From Dama dama (taxonomy: Eukaryota; Chordata; Mammalia; Artiodactyla; Cervidae), in NCBI RefSeq assembly GCF_033118175.1, contig NC_083681.1, forward strand, positions 18,122,001-18,186,000: a stretch of DNA of 64,000 nt. The letters run 5' to 3'. Of this stretch, positions 12,303 to 24,732 are shown in pieces. The stretch's first letter is position 1, and each line of letters starts with the position of its first letter. The translations under genes and the position numbers were made by a program. The notes below the pieces were generated by a model. The model saw only the letters and a program-made list of their open reading frames with translations. It ran no database searches and was not told the origin of the DNA.

Positions 12303-14980
12303 CAGGAGGCAGTGACCAAAACCATCCCTAAGAAAAATAAATGCAAAACTGGTTGTCTGAAGAGACCTAACAAATAGCAGAGAAAAGAAGAGAAGTGGAA
12401 GACAAAGGAGGAAAGGAAAAACAGACCCATCTGAATGCAGAGTTCCAAAGAAGAGCAAGGTGAGATAAGAAAGCCTTCCTAAGTGAACAACGTGAAGAAA
12501 TAAAGGAAAACAATAGAATGGGAAGGACCAGGGATGTCTTCTCTATGCCAGAAGTGAAGAGGAACTAAAGAACCTCTTGATGAAGGTGAAAGAGGAGAGT
12601 GGAAAAATGGCTTAAAACTCAACTCAAAACATGAAGATCATGGCATCCAGTCCCATCAATTCATGGCAAATAGATGGGGGATAATGGTAACAGTGACTGA
12701 CTTTATTTTATTGGACTTCAAAGCCACTGTGGATGGAGACTGCAGCCATGAAATTAGAAGAGGCTTTTGCCTGGGAAGAAAAGCAATGACAAACCTAGAC
12801 AGCATATTAAAAGCAGAGGCATTACTTTGCCTACAAAGGTCCATATAGTCAAGCTGTGGTTTTTCTAGTACTTATGTACGGATGTGAGAGATGGACAATA
12901 AGAAAGGCTGAGCACTGAAGAACTGATGCCTTCAAACTGTGGTGCTGGAGAAGACTCTTGAGAGTCTCTTGGACAGCAAGGGGATCAAACCAGTCACTCC
13001 TAAAGGAAATCAACCCTGAACATTAATTGGAAGGAATGATGTGGAAGCTGAAGGTCCAATACTTTAGCCACCTGATGTGAAGAGCCGACTTATTGAAAGA
13101 GACTCTGATGCTGGGAAAGATTGAAGGCAGGAGGAGAAGGAGACAGCAGAGAGTCAGATGGTTGAATAGCATCACTGACTCCATGGACATAAGTTTGAAC
13201 CAACTCCAGGAAATGGTGAAGGACAGGGAGGCCTGGCATGCAGCCATTCATGGGTCGCAAAGAGTCATACACGACTGATTAACTGAACAATAACAAGAGA
13301 GGTATTCAAGAAAATTAGAGATACCAAGGGAACATTTCATGCAAAGATGGACACAATAAAGGACAGAAATGGTATGAACCTTAACAAGCAGAAGATATTA
13401 AGAAATGGTGGCAAGAATACACAGAAGAACTATACAAAAAGACCTTACTGATCTAGATACCTTGATGGTGTGATCACCCATTTAGAGCCAGATTTAAAGT
13501 GGGCCTCAGGAAGCATCACTGCAAAGAAAACTAGTGGAGGTGATGGTATTCCAGGTGAACTCTTTCAATCCTAATAGGTGATACTGTTAAAGCACTGCTC
13601 TCAGTATGCCAGCAAATTTGGAAAACTCAACAGTGGCCATGGGACTAGAAAAGGTCAGTTTTCATTCCAATCCCAAAGAAGAGCAATGCCAAAGAATGCT
13701 CAACCTACCACCCAATTACCCTCATTTCACATGCTAGCAAGGTCATGCTTAAAATCCTTCAAATTAGGCTTCAACAATGTGTGAACCCCTGAGAACTTAC
13801 AGATGTACAAACTAGATTTAGAAAAGACGAGGAACCAGAGATCCAATTGCCAACATACATTGGAACATAGAAAAAACAACAGAATTCCAGGAAATCATCA
13901 ATTTCTGCTTCATCAACTATGTATGCTAAAGCCTTTTACTGTGTGGATCACAACAAACTGTGGGAAATTCTTAAAGAGATAGGAACACCAAACCACCTTA
14001 CCTGCCTTGAGAAAACTATATGCAAGTCAAGAAGCAACAGCTAGTCAAGGAACAATAGACTAGCTCCAAATTGGGAAAGGAATATGTCGGGACCATATAT
14101 ATTGTCACCCTACTTATTTAACTTACATGCAGAGCACAGCATGTGAAGTGCTGGGCTGGATGAATCACAAACTGAAATCAAAACTGCCAAGGGAACTATC
14201 AATAATGTCAGATACGCAGATGGCACCACCCTTGTGGCAGAAATCAAAGAGGAACTAAAGGGTCTCTTGATGAAAGTGAAAGAGGAGAGTGAAAAAGCTG
14301 GCTTAAAACTCAGCATTCAAAAAAACGATGATTATGGCATGCAGTCTCATCAATTCATGGTAAACAGATAGGGAAACAGTGGAAACCATGACAGGTTTTA
14401 TTTTCTTGGACTTCTAAATCACTGAGGACAGTGACTGCAGCCATGAAATTTTAAAACGCCTGCTCCTTGTAAGAAAAACTATGGCAAACCAAGACACCAT
14501 ATTAAAAAGCAGAGACTTACTTTGCTGACTAAGTTCCATATAGTCAAACCTATGGCTTTCCAACAGTCATGACGGATGTGAGAGCTGGGCCATAAAGAAG
14601 GCTGAGCACCAAAGAATTGCTGCTTTTGAACTGTGGTGAAGACTCTTGAGAATTCCTTGTACTGCAAGATCAAACCAGTCAATCCTAAAGGAAATCAACC
14701 CTTTGAAATTCACTGAAGGACTGATGCTAAAGCTGAATTTCCAATACTTTGCCCACCTGATGGGAAGAGCCAACTCATTGGAAAAGACCCTGATGCTGGG
14801 AAAGATTGAAGGCAGGCGGAGACAGGGACAACAGAGGATGAGATGGTTGGCTGGCATCACTGACTCGATGGACATGAGTTTAAGCAATCTCTGGGAGATG
14901 GTGAAGGACACAGAGGCCTGGCGTGCTGCAGTCCATGGTGTTGCCAAGAGTCCTGCACAACTAAGTGACTCAACAACAAA
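12303..14980 (+). mobile_element. BovB (RTE) LINE fragment, itself interrupted by BovB
   Basis: Sense BovB starting in the mid-element 'caaaaccatccctaagaaaa' block and reaching the 3' end at about 14970. It covers the region upstream of the reverse transcriptase, the polymerase and the 3' end, but the middle is split: the text stops at about 12535-12544 and resumes at 13299. The frame at 14646-14996 still shows the C-terminal MLKLNFQYFAHLMGR and MLGKIEGRRRQG phrases. There are many stops and frameshifts, so it is dead. Confidence 0.85.
12545..13298 (+). mobile_element. 3'-end BovB fragment inserted in the BovB above
   Basis: Begins inside the reverse transcriptase region just past the catalytic box (degraded '...gccagaagtgaagaggaac') and ends with the BovB terminus 'gggtcgcaaagagtcatac' and an ACAATAACAA tail. 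Both flanks are neighbouring text of the outer BovB, overlapping by about 10-12 bp (agggatgtcttc on the left, agaggtattc on the right), which looks like a decayed target-site duplication. Confidence 0.75.
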
Positions 14981-15188
14981 AATCTGCAAACTGTGACAGT
15001 TTTATGTCTTCTTTTTCAATTTGAATTTCTACTATTTCTTTTTCTTTTCTGATTGCTGTGTCTAAGACTTTCAAAACTATGTTAAATAAAAATCATGAAA
15101 ATAGACATACTTGCCATGTTTTTAATCTTAGAGGGAATGCTTTCAGGATTTCACGATTGAGAAGGATGTTAGCAGTGGGCCTGTCTCA

Positions 15189-16198
15189 GTTCAGTCGCTC
15201 AGTTGTGTCTGACTCTTTGCAACCCCATGGACTGCAGCATGCCAGGCTTCCCTGTCCATCACCAACTCCCAGAGCTTGCTCAAACTCACGTCCATCGAGT
15301 CAGTGATGCCATCCAACCACCTTGTCCTCTGTAATCCGTTTCTCCTCCTACCTTCAATCTTTCCCAGCATCAGCATCTTTTCCAATGAGTCAGTTCTTCA
15401 CATAGGTGCCAAAGTATTGGAGCTTCAGCTTCAGCATCAGTCCTTCCAATGAATATTCAGGACTGATTTCCTTTAGGATTGACTGGGTTTGATTTCCTTG
15501 CAGTCCAAGGGACTCTCAAGAGTCTTCTCCAACACCACAGTTCAAAAACATCAGTTCGGCGTTCAGCTGTCTTTATAGTCCAACTCTCACATCCATACAT
15601 GACTACTGGAAAACAATAGTTTTGACTATACAGACCTTTGTTGACCAAGTAGTGTCTCTGCTTTTTAATATGCTGTCTAGGTTGGTAATAGCTCTTCGTC
15701 CAAGGAACAAGCATCTTTTGATTTCATGACTGCAGTCAGCATCTGTAGTGATTTTGGAGCCCAGAAATATAGTCTGTCACTGTATCCATTGTTTTCCCAT
15801 CTATTTGCCATGAAGTGATGGGGCTAGATGCCATGATCTTCATTATTTGAACATTGAGTTTTAAGCCAACTTTTTGACTCTTCTCTTTCACTTTCATCAA
15901 GGAGCTCTTTAGTTCTTCTTTGCTTTCTGCCATAAGGGTGCGGTTATCTGCGTATCTGAGGTTATTGATATTTCTCCCAGCAATCTTGATTCCAGTTTGT
16001 GCTTCATTCAGCCCAGCATGTCACATGATGCACTCTGCATATAAGTTAAATAAGCAGGGTGACAATATACAGCCTTGACGTACTCCTTTCCCAGTTTGGA
16101 ACCAGTCTGTTGGTCCATGTCCAGTTCTAACTGTTGCTTCTTGACCTGCATACAGATTTCCCAGGAGGCAGGTTAGGTGGTCTGGTATTTCCATCTCT
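15189..16198 (-). mobile_element. BovB fragment in element A
   Basis: Antisense BovB covering the 3' end back to the polymerase fingers/palm region. Minus-strand frames at 15191-15385, 15457-15714, 15736-15933 and 16021-16206 carry VVMYGCESWTIKTAERR, GLKLNVQIMKIMASSPITSW and GVRQGCILSPCLFNLYAE. A 7-bp repeat, tgtctca, at 15182-15188 and 16199-16205 marks the ends, after which the L1 resumes with 'tatggcctctattatg'. Confidence 0.88.
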
Positions 16199-16947
16199 TG
16201 TCTCATATGGCCTCTATTATGTTAAGTTCCCTTTATTCCCTCTATCTGGTGAACTTTTCCTTAAATAGTTGTAAAATATCTCGATAGCTTTTCTGCATCT
16301 ATTGAGATGATAATATGTTTTTATTCTTGTTTGTTAATTTGGTGTATCACAGTGATTGATTTTTGAATATTGAAGATGTCTGAATCCCTGGGATAAGTCA
16401 CACTTGGTCATTGTATATGATTCTTTTAATGCATTTTTGGATTCTGTTTGCTAGTATTTTGTTGAGGATTTTTGCATCTATGTTTATCATTGATACTGGC
16501 CTGTAACTTTCTTTTTTATGGCATCACTGGCTTTGGTATCAGGGTGGTGGTGGCCTGCTAGAATGAACCTGGGTGTGTTTCTCCCTCTGCAATTTTTTGG
16601 AAGAGTTTCATAAGGATGGATGTTAACTTTTCTCCAAATATTTGATAGAATTGACCTGAGATGCCTCTGGTCCTAGACTTATTTTTGGAAGATTTTTAAT
16701 CATAATTTCAATTAATACGTTTGATCTGTTCTTATTTTCTCTTTCTTCTTGGCTCAGTGTTGGAAGGTTGTATCTTTCTAAAAATTTGTCCATTGTTTCT
16801 AGGTTGTCCATTTTATTGGTCTATTGTTGTTTGCCTTATTCTCTTATGATCCTATGTATGCCTGTGGTGTCAGTTGTAATTTCTCCTTTTTCATTTCTAA
16901 TTTCATTGATTTGAATCTTCTCCCTCTTTTTCCTGATGAGTCTGAAA

Positions 16948-17597
16948 TGTTGTGACTGTGAGCCATGTGCTATGCCAAGATTCGCGACCTCTGGAGGAGA
17001 GGATTTCGATCTGGGGCCAGAGACAAGACTTGACTGCTTGGAGCTTTTTGTGTAGCAAAGTTTTATTAAAGTATAATAGAGATAGGAAACCTGATAGACA
17101 TCAGAAGGGGCAGAAATAGTGCCCTCTTGCAAGTTTTTAGCAAGGCATTTTATGTCTGTTATGAAGCTGCTAATCAGATAATAGAGACACCTCAAGACTG
17201 AGAGGAGTTTCACCAGGCCCCTCTCCCACAATATGCATTTTTGAGATAGGATGGCACAGGATCTGTCATCCCTGGCCATAAAATAATTGACATGAATACT
17301 GGTTCATTGAGCCATTATCAGCCCAAGGTTTAAGAAAAGAAAAAAAAAGGTAATCTTAGGCAGAACTGATTTGAAGAAAGACAGATTCCAAAGCAAATAC
17401 ATAGTTTCATTAACACAGTTTAAGAAAAACATTTCCATAAGAATAGCACATTGGTTAGCTCAAGGTTTGAGAAAACTTCAGTTCAGGTGGAACCAGGTGT
17501 TGTAAACAAAGAAGGGGAAAACATCTGCCACTTGCAGTTTATTTCCTCCTTCCCTTGGGTACCTCTGGCCTCCCTACTGAGACTGTTAACAGTCTCA
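16948..17597 (-). mobile_element. Solo LTR of an endogenous retrovirus
   Basis: About 650 bp of non-L1 sequence splits element A. On the minus strand it starts TGAGACTGTTAACAG and ends CACAACA, the TG...CA rule for LTRs. It carries AATAAA near 17050-17056 (minus strand), placed as an R-region polyadenylation signal. It aligns over most of its length to the 3' LTR at 62668-63044 (shared 'gagccattatcagcccaagg' and 'cccacaatatgcatttttga' blocks). No internal retroviral sequence is attached. A clean target duplication is not visible. Confidence 0.78.
17578..17597. repeat. 20-bp perfect palindrome at the LTR edge
   Basis: tgagactgttaacagtctca reads identically on both strands. It sits at the U3 start of the solo LTR; the related LTR at 63044 has the shorter TGAGAGGGTAACAG at the same place. 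Confidence 0.9.
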
Positions 17598-19163
17598 AGT
17601 TTGGTGAAACTTTGATCAATTGTGTATATTTTCTCATATTATTAGCTTTTATTCTCATTGATCTTTGCTATCATTTTCTTCATGTCTGTTTCATTTATTT
17701 CTGCTCTGATCTTTATGATTTCTTTCCTTCTCCTACCTTTGGGTTTTGTTTGTTTCCTTTCTCTAGTTGCTCTCAATGTAAGCTTAGTTTCTTTACTTGC
17801 AATATTTCTTATTTCCTGAAGTAAGATTTTATTGCAGCAAGTTCCCTTTTAGAGCTGATTTGCTGTATCCCACACATTTTACTTTATTATGTTTTTGTTG
17901 TCATTTGTCTTGAAGTATGTTTTTTTTTTTTTCATTTTTCTTTTATTCCTTCAGAGATCCATTGGTTGTATGGTTTAGTTTTCTTAAATTTACCAAAGCT
18001 TGATTTATGGTCCCAGAGGTGATCTGTCTTGGATAATGTTCCAGTTTGCACTTGAGAAGAAAGCGTATTCAGCTACGTCCATATTGAATGTTCCGTAACA
18101 TCTATTAAGTCTATCTGCTCTTATGTGTCATTTAAGTCCTGTGTTTCCTTATTGATTTTCTTTCTTGATGATCTGTCCCATGGTGTAAGTCGGGTATTAA
18201 AGCCCCCCACTATTACATTATTACTATTGATTTCTTCTTCTATGTCTGTTAGTATTTGCCTTATATATTGAGGTGTTCCTGTTTTGGGTGCATATATATT
18301 TACAATTCTTATATCTTCTTCCTAGATTCATCCCTGGATCATTATGAAGTATCCTTATTTTTCTTGTATAACATTCTTTATCTTAAAGTCTATTTTGTCT
18401 TATATGAATATTGCTACTCCAGCTTTCTTTTGATTTATATGTTCATGGAATACCCTTTCCATCTTCTCACTTTCAGTCTGTATGTGTCCCTAAGATCTGA
18501 AGTGTGTCTCTTTTAGATAGAATATACATGGTTCTTGTTTTTTGACCCATTCAGCCAGTCTGTCAATTGGTTGAAACATTTGATCCATTTATATATAATT
18601 GTCAATATGAATTTTCTTATTGCTATTTTGCTACTTATTTTGAATTGGTTTTCAAAGGCCTTTTTTCTTTTCCTTTTTTATTTTCTTGTGATTTAATGCC
18701 TAGCATTAGTGATGTGTTTGGATTGCTTTTTTTTCTTTTGTGTATGTTTGTCTATTATACATTGTTAGTCTGCAATTCCCATGAACTTTAGATACGGCAG
18801 TCTATATACACACACACACACACACCAGATTGTTTTAACTTACTAGTCTCTTAGTTTACACTGCATTTCCTGCATTTATACTCCCCTTCTCATTACTGCT
18901 GTTTTTGATATTATATTTGTCTATGAATGAATTCCTACCTATACTTTATGTTTGTCTTTCCCAAAAAGTTTCCCCATGCATAATTTTCTTAGTTCTATTT
19001 GTGGTTTTTTCTTTTCTGGCTAGAGAAATTCCTTTAGGATTTCTTGCAATGCTGGTTTGGTGGTGCTGAATTCTGATAGCTTTTATCTGAAGAAGTTTTG
19101 ATTTCTCCTTTGAATCTGAATGAGAGCCTTACTCATGGTACCATGGTACTCTTACTTACCGGA

Positions 19164-19201
19164 GCCTTATTCTCTTATGATCCTATGTATGTCTGTGGCG
19201 T
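19164..19201 (+). other. 38-bp patch copied from the reverse transcriptase part of element A
   Basis: The 38 bases match 16833-16870 with two mismatches (shared core 'ctcttatgatcctatgtatg'), but lie 2.3 kb away in the ORF1 region of the same L1. The flanks contain three short copies of the phrase 'actcatggta' or near variants (19131-19225). It looks like filler DNA. Confidence 0.8.
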
Positions 19202-19255
19202 ACTTATGGTACTCATGGTAGAGTATTCTTGAATATAGGCTTTCTTCTTTACAAC

Positions 19256-19279
19256 TATATATATATATATATATATATA
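19256..19279. repeat. (AT)n microsatellite
   Basis: A run of about 12 AT units inside the ORF1 region of element A. Confidence 0.95.
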
Positions 19280-19994
19280 AAATGTCACTCTCTTCTGGCC
19301 TGCAGAGTTTCTGCTAAAAAATTCTGATTTTTTAGGCTTCCCTTGTATGTTTTTTTTTAATTCTCTTCACTTTCATGGGCATTTTTTATGGTGGGAAATT
19401 ACACATAAAAATTACCATCTTAACAATTAAGTATACATTCCAGTGGTATTAAATACGTTCAAAATGTTGGGCAACCATTACCACCATCTGTCTCCAAGAC
19501 TCTTTTCATTTTGTAAAACTGTATATCCATTAAACCAAAATGCCATTTTGCCCTCCACCTAGCCCCAGGCAACCACCATCTTTCTTTCTGTTGTTATGAT
19601 TTTGATGATTATAAGTACTTTGTATAAGTGGAATTATTAAGTTTTTCTCTTTTTTGTGGCAGCCTTATTTTACTTAGCATGATGTCCTCAAGGTTTATCC
19701 ATGTTGTAGCATCTTGCAGAATTTCCTTCTTTAAAGCTGAATAATAGTTCACTTTACACATATACCATATTTTGCTTATTCATTCACCTGTCAGTGGTAT
19801 CTCTTCTAGACCCTACTTTTGATTCTTTTGGGCATATATCCAGAAGTTCAATTGATGGATCATATGGTAACTCTATTTTTAAATTTTTAGGAATCACTAT
19901 ACTGTCTTCCAGTGACTGTGCCACTTTAATTTCCCATCAATAGTGCACAAGGTTTCTAATTGCTCCACATTCTCACCAACACGTGTTTTCTGTT

Positions 19995-22910
19995 TTATTT
20001 TTTTTAATGTATTTATTTTAATTGGAGGCTAATTACTTTACAATATTGTGGTGGCTTTTGCCATGAATCAGCCACGGGTGTACATGTGTCCCCCTCATCC
20101 CAAACCCCCCTCTCACCTCCCTCCCCATCCTATCCCCCTGGATCATCCCAGTGCAACAGCTTTGAGTGCCATGTTGCATGCATCAAACTTGGACTGGTCA
20201 TCTATTTCACATATGGTAATATACATGTTTCAATGCTATTCTCTCAAATCATCCCACCCTCGCCTTCTCCCACAGAGTCCAAAAGTTTGTCCTTTATATC
20301 TGTGTCATTTTGCTGTCTAGCACATAGAGTCATCGTTACCATCTTTCTAAATTCCATATGTATGTGTTAATATATTATATAGATGTTTTGCTTTCTGACT
20401 TACTTCACTCTATGTAATAGGCTCCGGTTTCATCCACCTCATTAGCACTAACTCAAATGCGTTCTTTTTAATAGCTGAGTAATATCCCATTGTGTATATG
20501 TACCACAGCTTTCTTATCCATTCATCTGCCAATAGACATCAACATTGCTTCCATGCCCTAGCCATTGTAAACAGTGCTGCAGTGAATATTGGGGTACACG
20601 TGTCTCTTTTAATTCTGGTTTCCTCAGTGTGTATGCCCAGCAGTGTGATTGCTGGGTCATATGGCAGGTCTATTTCCAGTTTTTAAAGGATTCTCCACAC
20701 TGTCTCCATAGCCGCTGTACTAGTTTGCATTCCCACCAACAGTGTAAGAGGGTTCCCTTTTCTTCACACCCTCTCCAACACTTATTGTTTGTAGGCTTTT
20801 TGATGGCAACCATTCTGACCAGTGTGAGATAGTACCTCATTGTAGTTTTGATTTGAATTTCCCTGATAATGAGTGATGTTGAGCCTCGTTTCGTGTGTTT
20901 GTTAGCCATATGTATGTCTTCTTTGGAGAAATGTCTGTTTAGTTCTTTGACCCATTTTTTGATTGGGTCTCTTATTTATCCAGAATTGAGCTGCAGGAGT
21001 TGCTTATATACTTTTGAGATTAACTCTTTGTCAGTTGCTTCATTTGCTATTATTTTATCCCATTCTGAAGGCTGTCCTTTCACCTTGGTTGTAGTTTCCT
21101 TCGTTGTGCAAAAGCTTTTAAGTTTAATTAGGTCCCATTTGTTTATTTTTGCTTTTATTTCCAATATCTGGGAGGTGGGTCATAGAGGATCCTGCTATGA
21201 TTTACATCAAGAGTGTTTTGCCTATGTTCTCCTCTAGGAGTTTTATAGTTTCTGGCCTTACATTTATATCTTTAATCCATTTTAAGTTTATTTTTGTGTA
21301 TGGTGTTAGAAAGTGTTCTAGTTTCATTCTTTTACAAGTGGTTGACCAGTTTTCCCAGGACCACTTGTTAAAGAGATTGTCTTTTCTCCATTGTATATCC
21401 TTGCCTCCTTTGTCAAAGATAAGGTGTCCATAGGAGTGTGGGTTTATCTCTGGGCTTTCTATTCTGTTCCATTGATCCATGCTTCTGTCTTTATGCCAGT
21501 ACCATACTGTCTTGATGACTGTAGCTTTGTAGTATAGCCCAAAGTCAGGCAGGTTGATTCCTCCAGTTCCATTCTTCTTTCTCAAGATTGCTTTGGCTAT
21601 TCAGGGGTTCTTGTGTTTCCATACAAATTGTTAAATTATTTGTTCTAGTTCTGTGAAAAATACCGTCGGTAGCTTGATAGGGATTACATTGAATCTATAG
21701 ATTCCTTTAGGTAGTATACTCATTTTCACTATATTGATCCTTCCAATCCATAAATATGGTATATTTCTCCATCTATTCGTGTCATCTTTGATTTCTTTCA
21801 TCAGTGTTTTATAGCTTTCTATATATAGGTCTTTTGTTTCTTTAGGTAAATTTATTTCTAAGTATTTTGTTATTTTCACTGCAATGGTGAATTGGATTGT
21901 TTCCTTAATTTCTCTCTGTTTTCTCATCATTGGTATATTAGAATGCAATGGATTTCTGTGTATTAATTTTGTATCTTGAAATATTCATTGATTAGCTCTA
22001 ATAATTTTCTGGTGGTGTCTTTAGGGTTTTCTATATAGAGGATCATGTCATCTGCAAACAGTAAGGGTTTTACTTCTTCTTTTCCAATCTGAATTCCTTT
22101 TATTTCTTTTTCTTCTCTGATTATTGTGACTAAAACTTCCAAAACTATGTTGAATAGTAGTGGTGAGATTGGACATCCTTGTCTTGTTCCTGACTTTAGA
22201 GGAAATGCTTTCAATTTTTCACCACTGAAGATAATACTTGCTGTGGGTTTATCATATATGGCTTTTATTATGTTGAGGTATGTTCCTTTTGTGCCTACTT
22301 TCTCAAGGGCTTTTATCATAAGTGGGTGTTGAATTTTGTCAAAGGCTTTCTCTGCATCTATTGAGATAATCATATGGTTTTTATCTTTCAATTTGTTAAT
22401 CTGGTGTATCACATTGACTGACTTGTGAATATTGAAGAATCCTTGCATCCCTGGGATAAAGCCCACTTGGTCATGATGTATGATCTTTTTAATATGTTGC
22501 TGGATTCTGTTTGCTAGAATTTTGTTGAGGATTTTTGCATCTATGTTCATCAGTGTTATTGGCCTATAGTTTTCCTTTTTTGTGGCATCTTTGTCTGGTT
22601 TTGGTATTAAGGTGATGGTGGCCTCATAGAATGAGTTTGGCAATTTACCTTCCTCTGCAATTTTCTGGAAGAGTTTGAGTAGGATAGGTGTTAGCTCTTC
22701 TCCAAATTTTTGGTAGAATTCACCTGTGAAGCTATCTGGTCCTGGGGTTTATTTTGTTGGAAGATTTTTGACTACTCTTTCGATTTCCATGCTTGTGATG
22801 GGTCTGTTAAGATTTTCTATTTCTTCCTGGTTCAATTTTGGAAGGTTATAATTTTTTAAGAATTTATCCATTCTTTTCAAGTTATCCATTTTATTGGCAT
22901 ATAGTTCTGG
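19995..22910 (-). mobile_element. Element D: 5'-truncated L1-BT-like LINE
   Basis: Antisense L1 with the ruminant-specific 3' end ('ttggaggctaattactttac', 'catgaatcagccacgggtgt'), and close over its length to the element at 37254-40827. Its 5' end lies at the same ORF2 position as base 37838 of that element. It interrupts an older L1M between 'ctcaccaacacgtgttttct' and 'gatagtagccatcctaatgt'. Younger than its host but with several shifts in ORF2. Confidence 0.88.
20670..22910 (-). pseudogene. ORF2 remnant of element D
   Basis: The longest open part, 21963-22643 (226 aa), spans the polymerase palm: TLIPKPDKDATKKENYRPI, a GFIPGMQGFFNI block, ISIDAEKAFDKIQ, SGTRQGCPISPLLFNIVLEVL and the catalytic FADD box near its C-terminus. 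The rest continues in other frames at 21631-21948, 21202-21585, 20976-21164 and 20670-20909; the last carries the cysteine-rich CWRGCEEKGTLLHCWWECK motif. Frame changes between these segments show at least four lesions, so no functional protein is made. Confidence 0.88.
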
Positions 22911-23244
22911 GTTTGTTTGATAGTAGCCATCCTAATGTGTGTGGAATGTTATCTCATAGTTTTATTTTGCACTTCTCTCATGATTATTGATGTTGAGCAT
23001 CTTTTTATGTGCTTATTGGCAATTTGTCTGTCTTCTTTGGAGAAATGTCTATTCAAGTTCTTTGCACATTTTTGAAGTGTTTTTTGTTGTTTTACTTTGT
23101 TGTCAACTTATCAGTGTTCTCTCTATTATCTGGATATTAATCCTTTATCAGATACATGGTTTGCAAATATTTTATCCCATTCTGTGGGTTGCCCTTTTAT
23201 TTTGTTGATAGTGTCCTTTGATAGAAAAATTTTGAAAATTTTCA

Positions 23245-23738
23245 TAAAGTTCACTGTGTATATATGTACACATATATATATTCAGATTATTTTCCATTAG
23301 GTTATTACAAGATATTGAATATAGTTCCCTATGCTGTATAGTATGTCCTTGTTTATCTATTTTATGTATAGTAGTTTGTATCTGCTAATCCCACACTCCT
23401 AATTTAGTCCTTCCTACCCTTTCTCCTTTGGCAGCCATAAGTTTTTTTTGCTATGTCTGTGATTTTATTTGTTTTGTATATAGATACATTTGTGTTATTT
23501 TTAGAATTCCACATATAAGTGATATATAATATTTGTCTTTCTCTGCATGACTTACTTCACCAAATATAATATTCTCTAGGTCCATCCATGTTGCTACAAA
23601 TGGCAATATTTCATTCTTTTTCTGACTGAGTTCTCTTCCATCATATATATATATTCCATAAAATCTTAAGCCATTTATCTTTCAATGGATACAACTTAGG
23701 TTGTATCCATGTCTTCACTATTGTAAACAGTGCTGCTT
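23245..23738 (-). mobile_element. L1 3' end (element E)
   Basis: A separate antisense L1 3' UTR and ORF2 C-terminal piece, starting at 'ttcagattattttccattag' and including 'gtccatccatgttgctacaa'. It ends abruptly where reverse transcriptase text begins. It contains an 11-bp-arm hairpin at 23685-23710. Confidence 0.7.
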
Positions 23739-23954
23739 GCTGAAAGATTTTTGACTACTGATTTAGTGTCCTTACTTGTTACAGGTCTATTCAAATTTTC
23801 TATTAGCTTGAGATTTCGTCTTACCAGGTTTGGTGTTTCTAAGAATTTATTCACTGCATCTAGATTATCCAGTTTTTTTGGTGTACAGTTTTTTACAGTA
23901 CTGTCTTATCTGCTTTTCATTTCTGTGGAATATGCAGTAGTTCTTATTTTATTT

Positions 23955-24078
23955 CATTTTATTATTTTTTGCCACCCCCATAGTCTATAGGATCCTAGTT
24001 CCCCATCCAGGGATCAAACCTGTGCCCCCTGCAGTGAAAGCACAAAGTCCTAACCATTGGACTGGAGGGAACTCCCTC
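23955..24078 (-). mobile_element. CHR-2-type SINE fragment
   Basis: Antisense tRNA-like head 'ccagggatcaaacctgtgcc' and 'ggactggagggaactccct'; it interrupts L1 reverse transcriptase text. Confidence 0.8.
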
Positions 24079-24616
24079 ATTTCTGATTTTAGTAATTTGA
24101 GTCCTCTCTTTTTCTCTTAGTTCACCTAATTAAAGTTTTGTCAATATTCTTGGTCTTTTCTAAGAACCAACTTTTGGTTTCAATGATTTTCTCTATCATT
24201 TTCCTGTTATCTATTTTGTTTATCTTTGCCATAATCTGTATTATTTACTTCCTTCTGCTAGCTTTGGGTTTAGTTTGTTCTTTTTCTAGTTCCTGAAGTT
24301 GTAAAGGTAAGTTGTTGATTTGAAATTTTTTTAATGTATTAATAATCTGCTGTAACATTTTCTCTTAGTACTGCATTCACTGCATCCATAACATTTTGGT
24401 ATGTTGTGTTTTCATTTGCACTTGTCTCTAGGTATTCTATAATCTCCCTTGTGGTTTCTTCTCTAATCTATTAGTTGTTTAAAAATGTGTTGTTCAATTT
24501 CTATAATATGGTGAATTTTATAATTTTCCTTTTGTTATTACTTTCTGACTTTATTCCATGGATCAGGAAAGATACTTCATATGATATCTATAGTTTTAAA
24601 TCTATTTAGAGACTTA

Positions 24617-24732
24617 TCTTGCAGTCCTGTGGTCAAGATGCCATGTTTCCACTGTAGTGGGAAAGGACCCAACTTCTGATCAGGGGACCAAGATCCCACA
24701 TGGACAGCTGTAAAGTAAAAAAAAAAAAAATT
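24617..24732 (+). mobile_element. CHR-2-type SINE fragment
   Basis: Sense SINE: 'ccatgtttccactgtagtgg', then 'gatcaggggaccaagatccc', ending in a run of 14 A. Diverged. L1 endonuclease-side text resumes right after the A-run. Confidence 0.7.

Noticed and set aside
16940..17603. A target-site duplication for the solo LTR
   Set aside because: gtctga at 16940-16945 resembles gtctca at 17592-17597, but the latter falls inside the LTR once aligned to the sister copy, so I do not claim a duplication.
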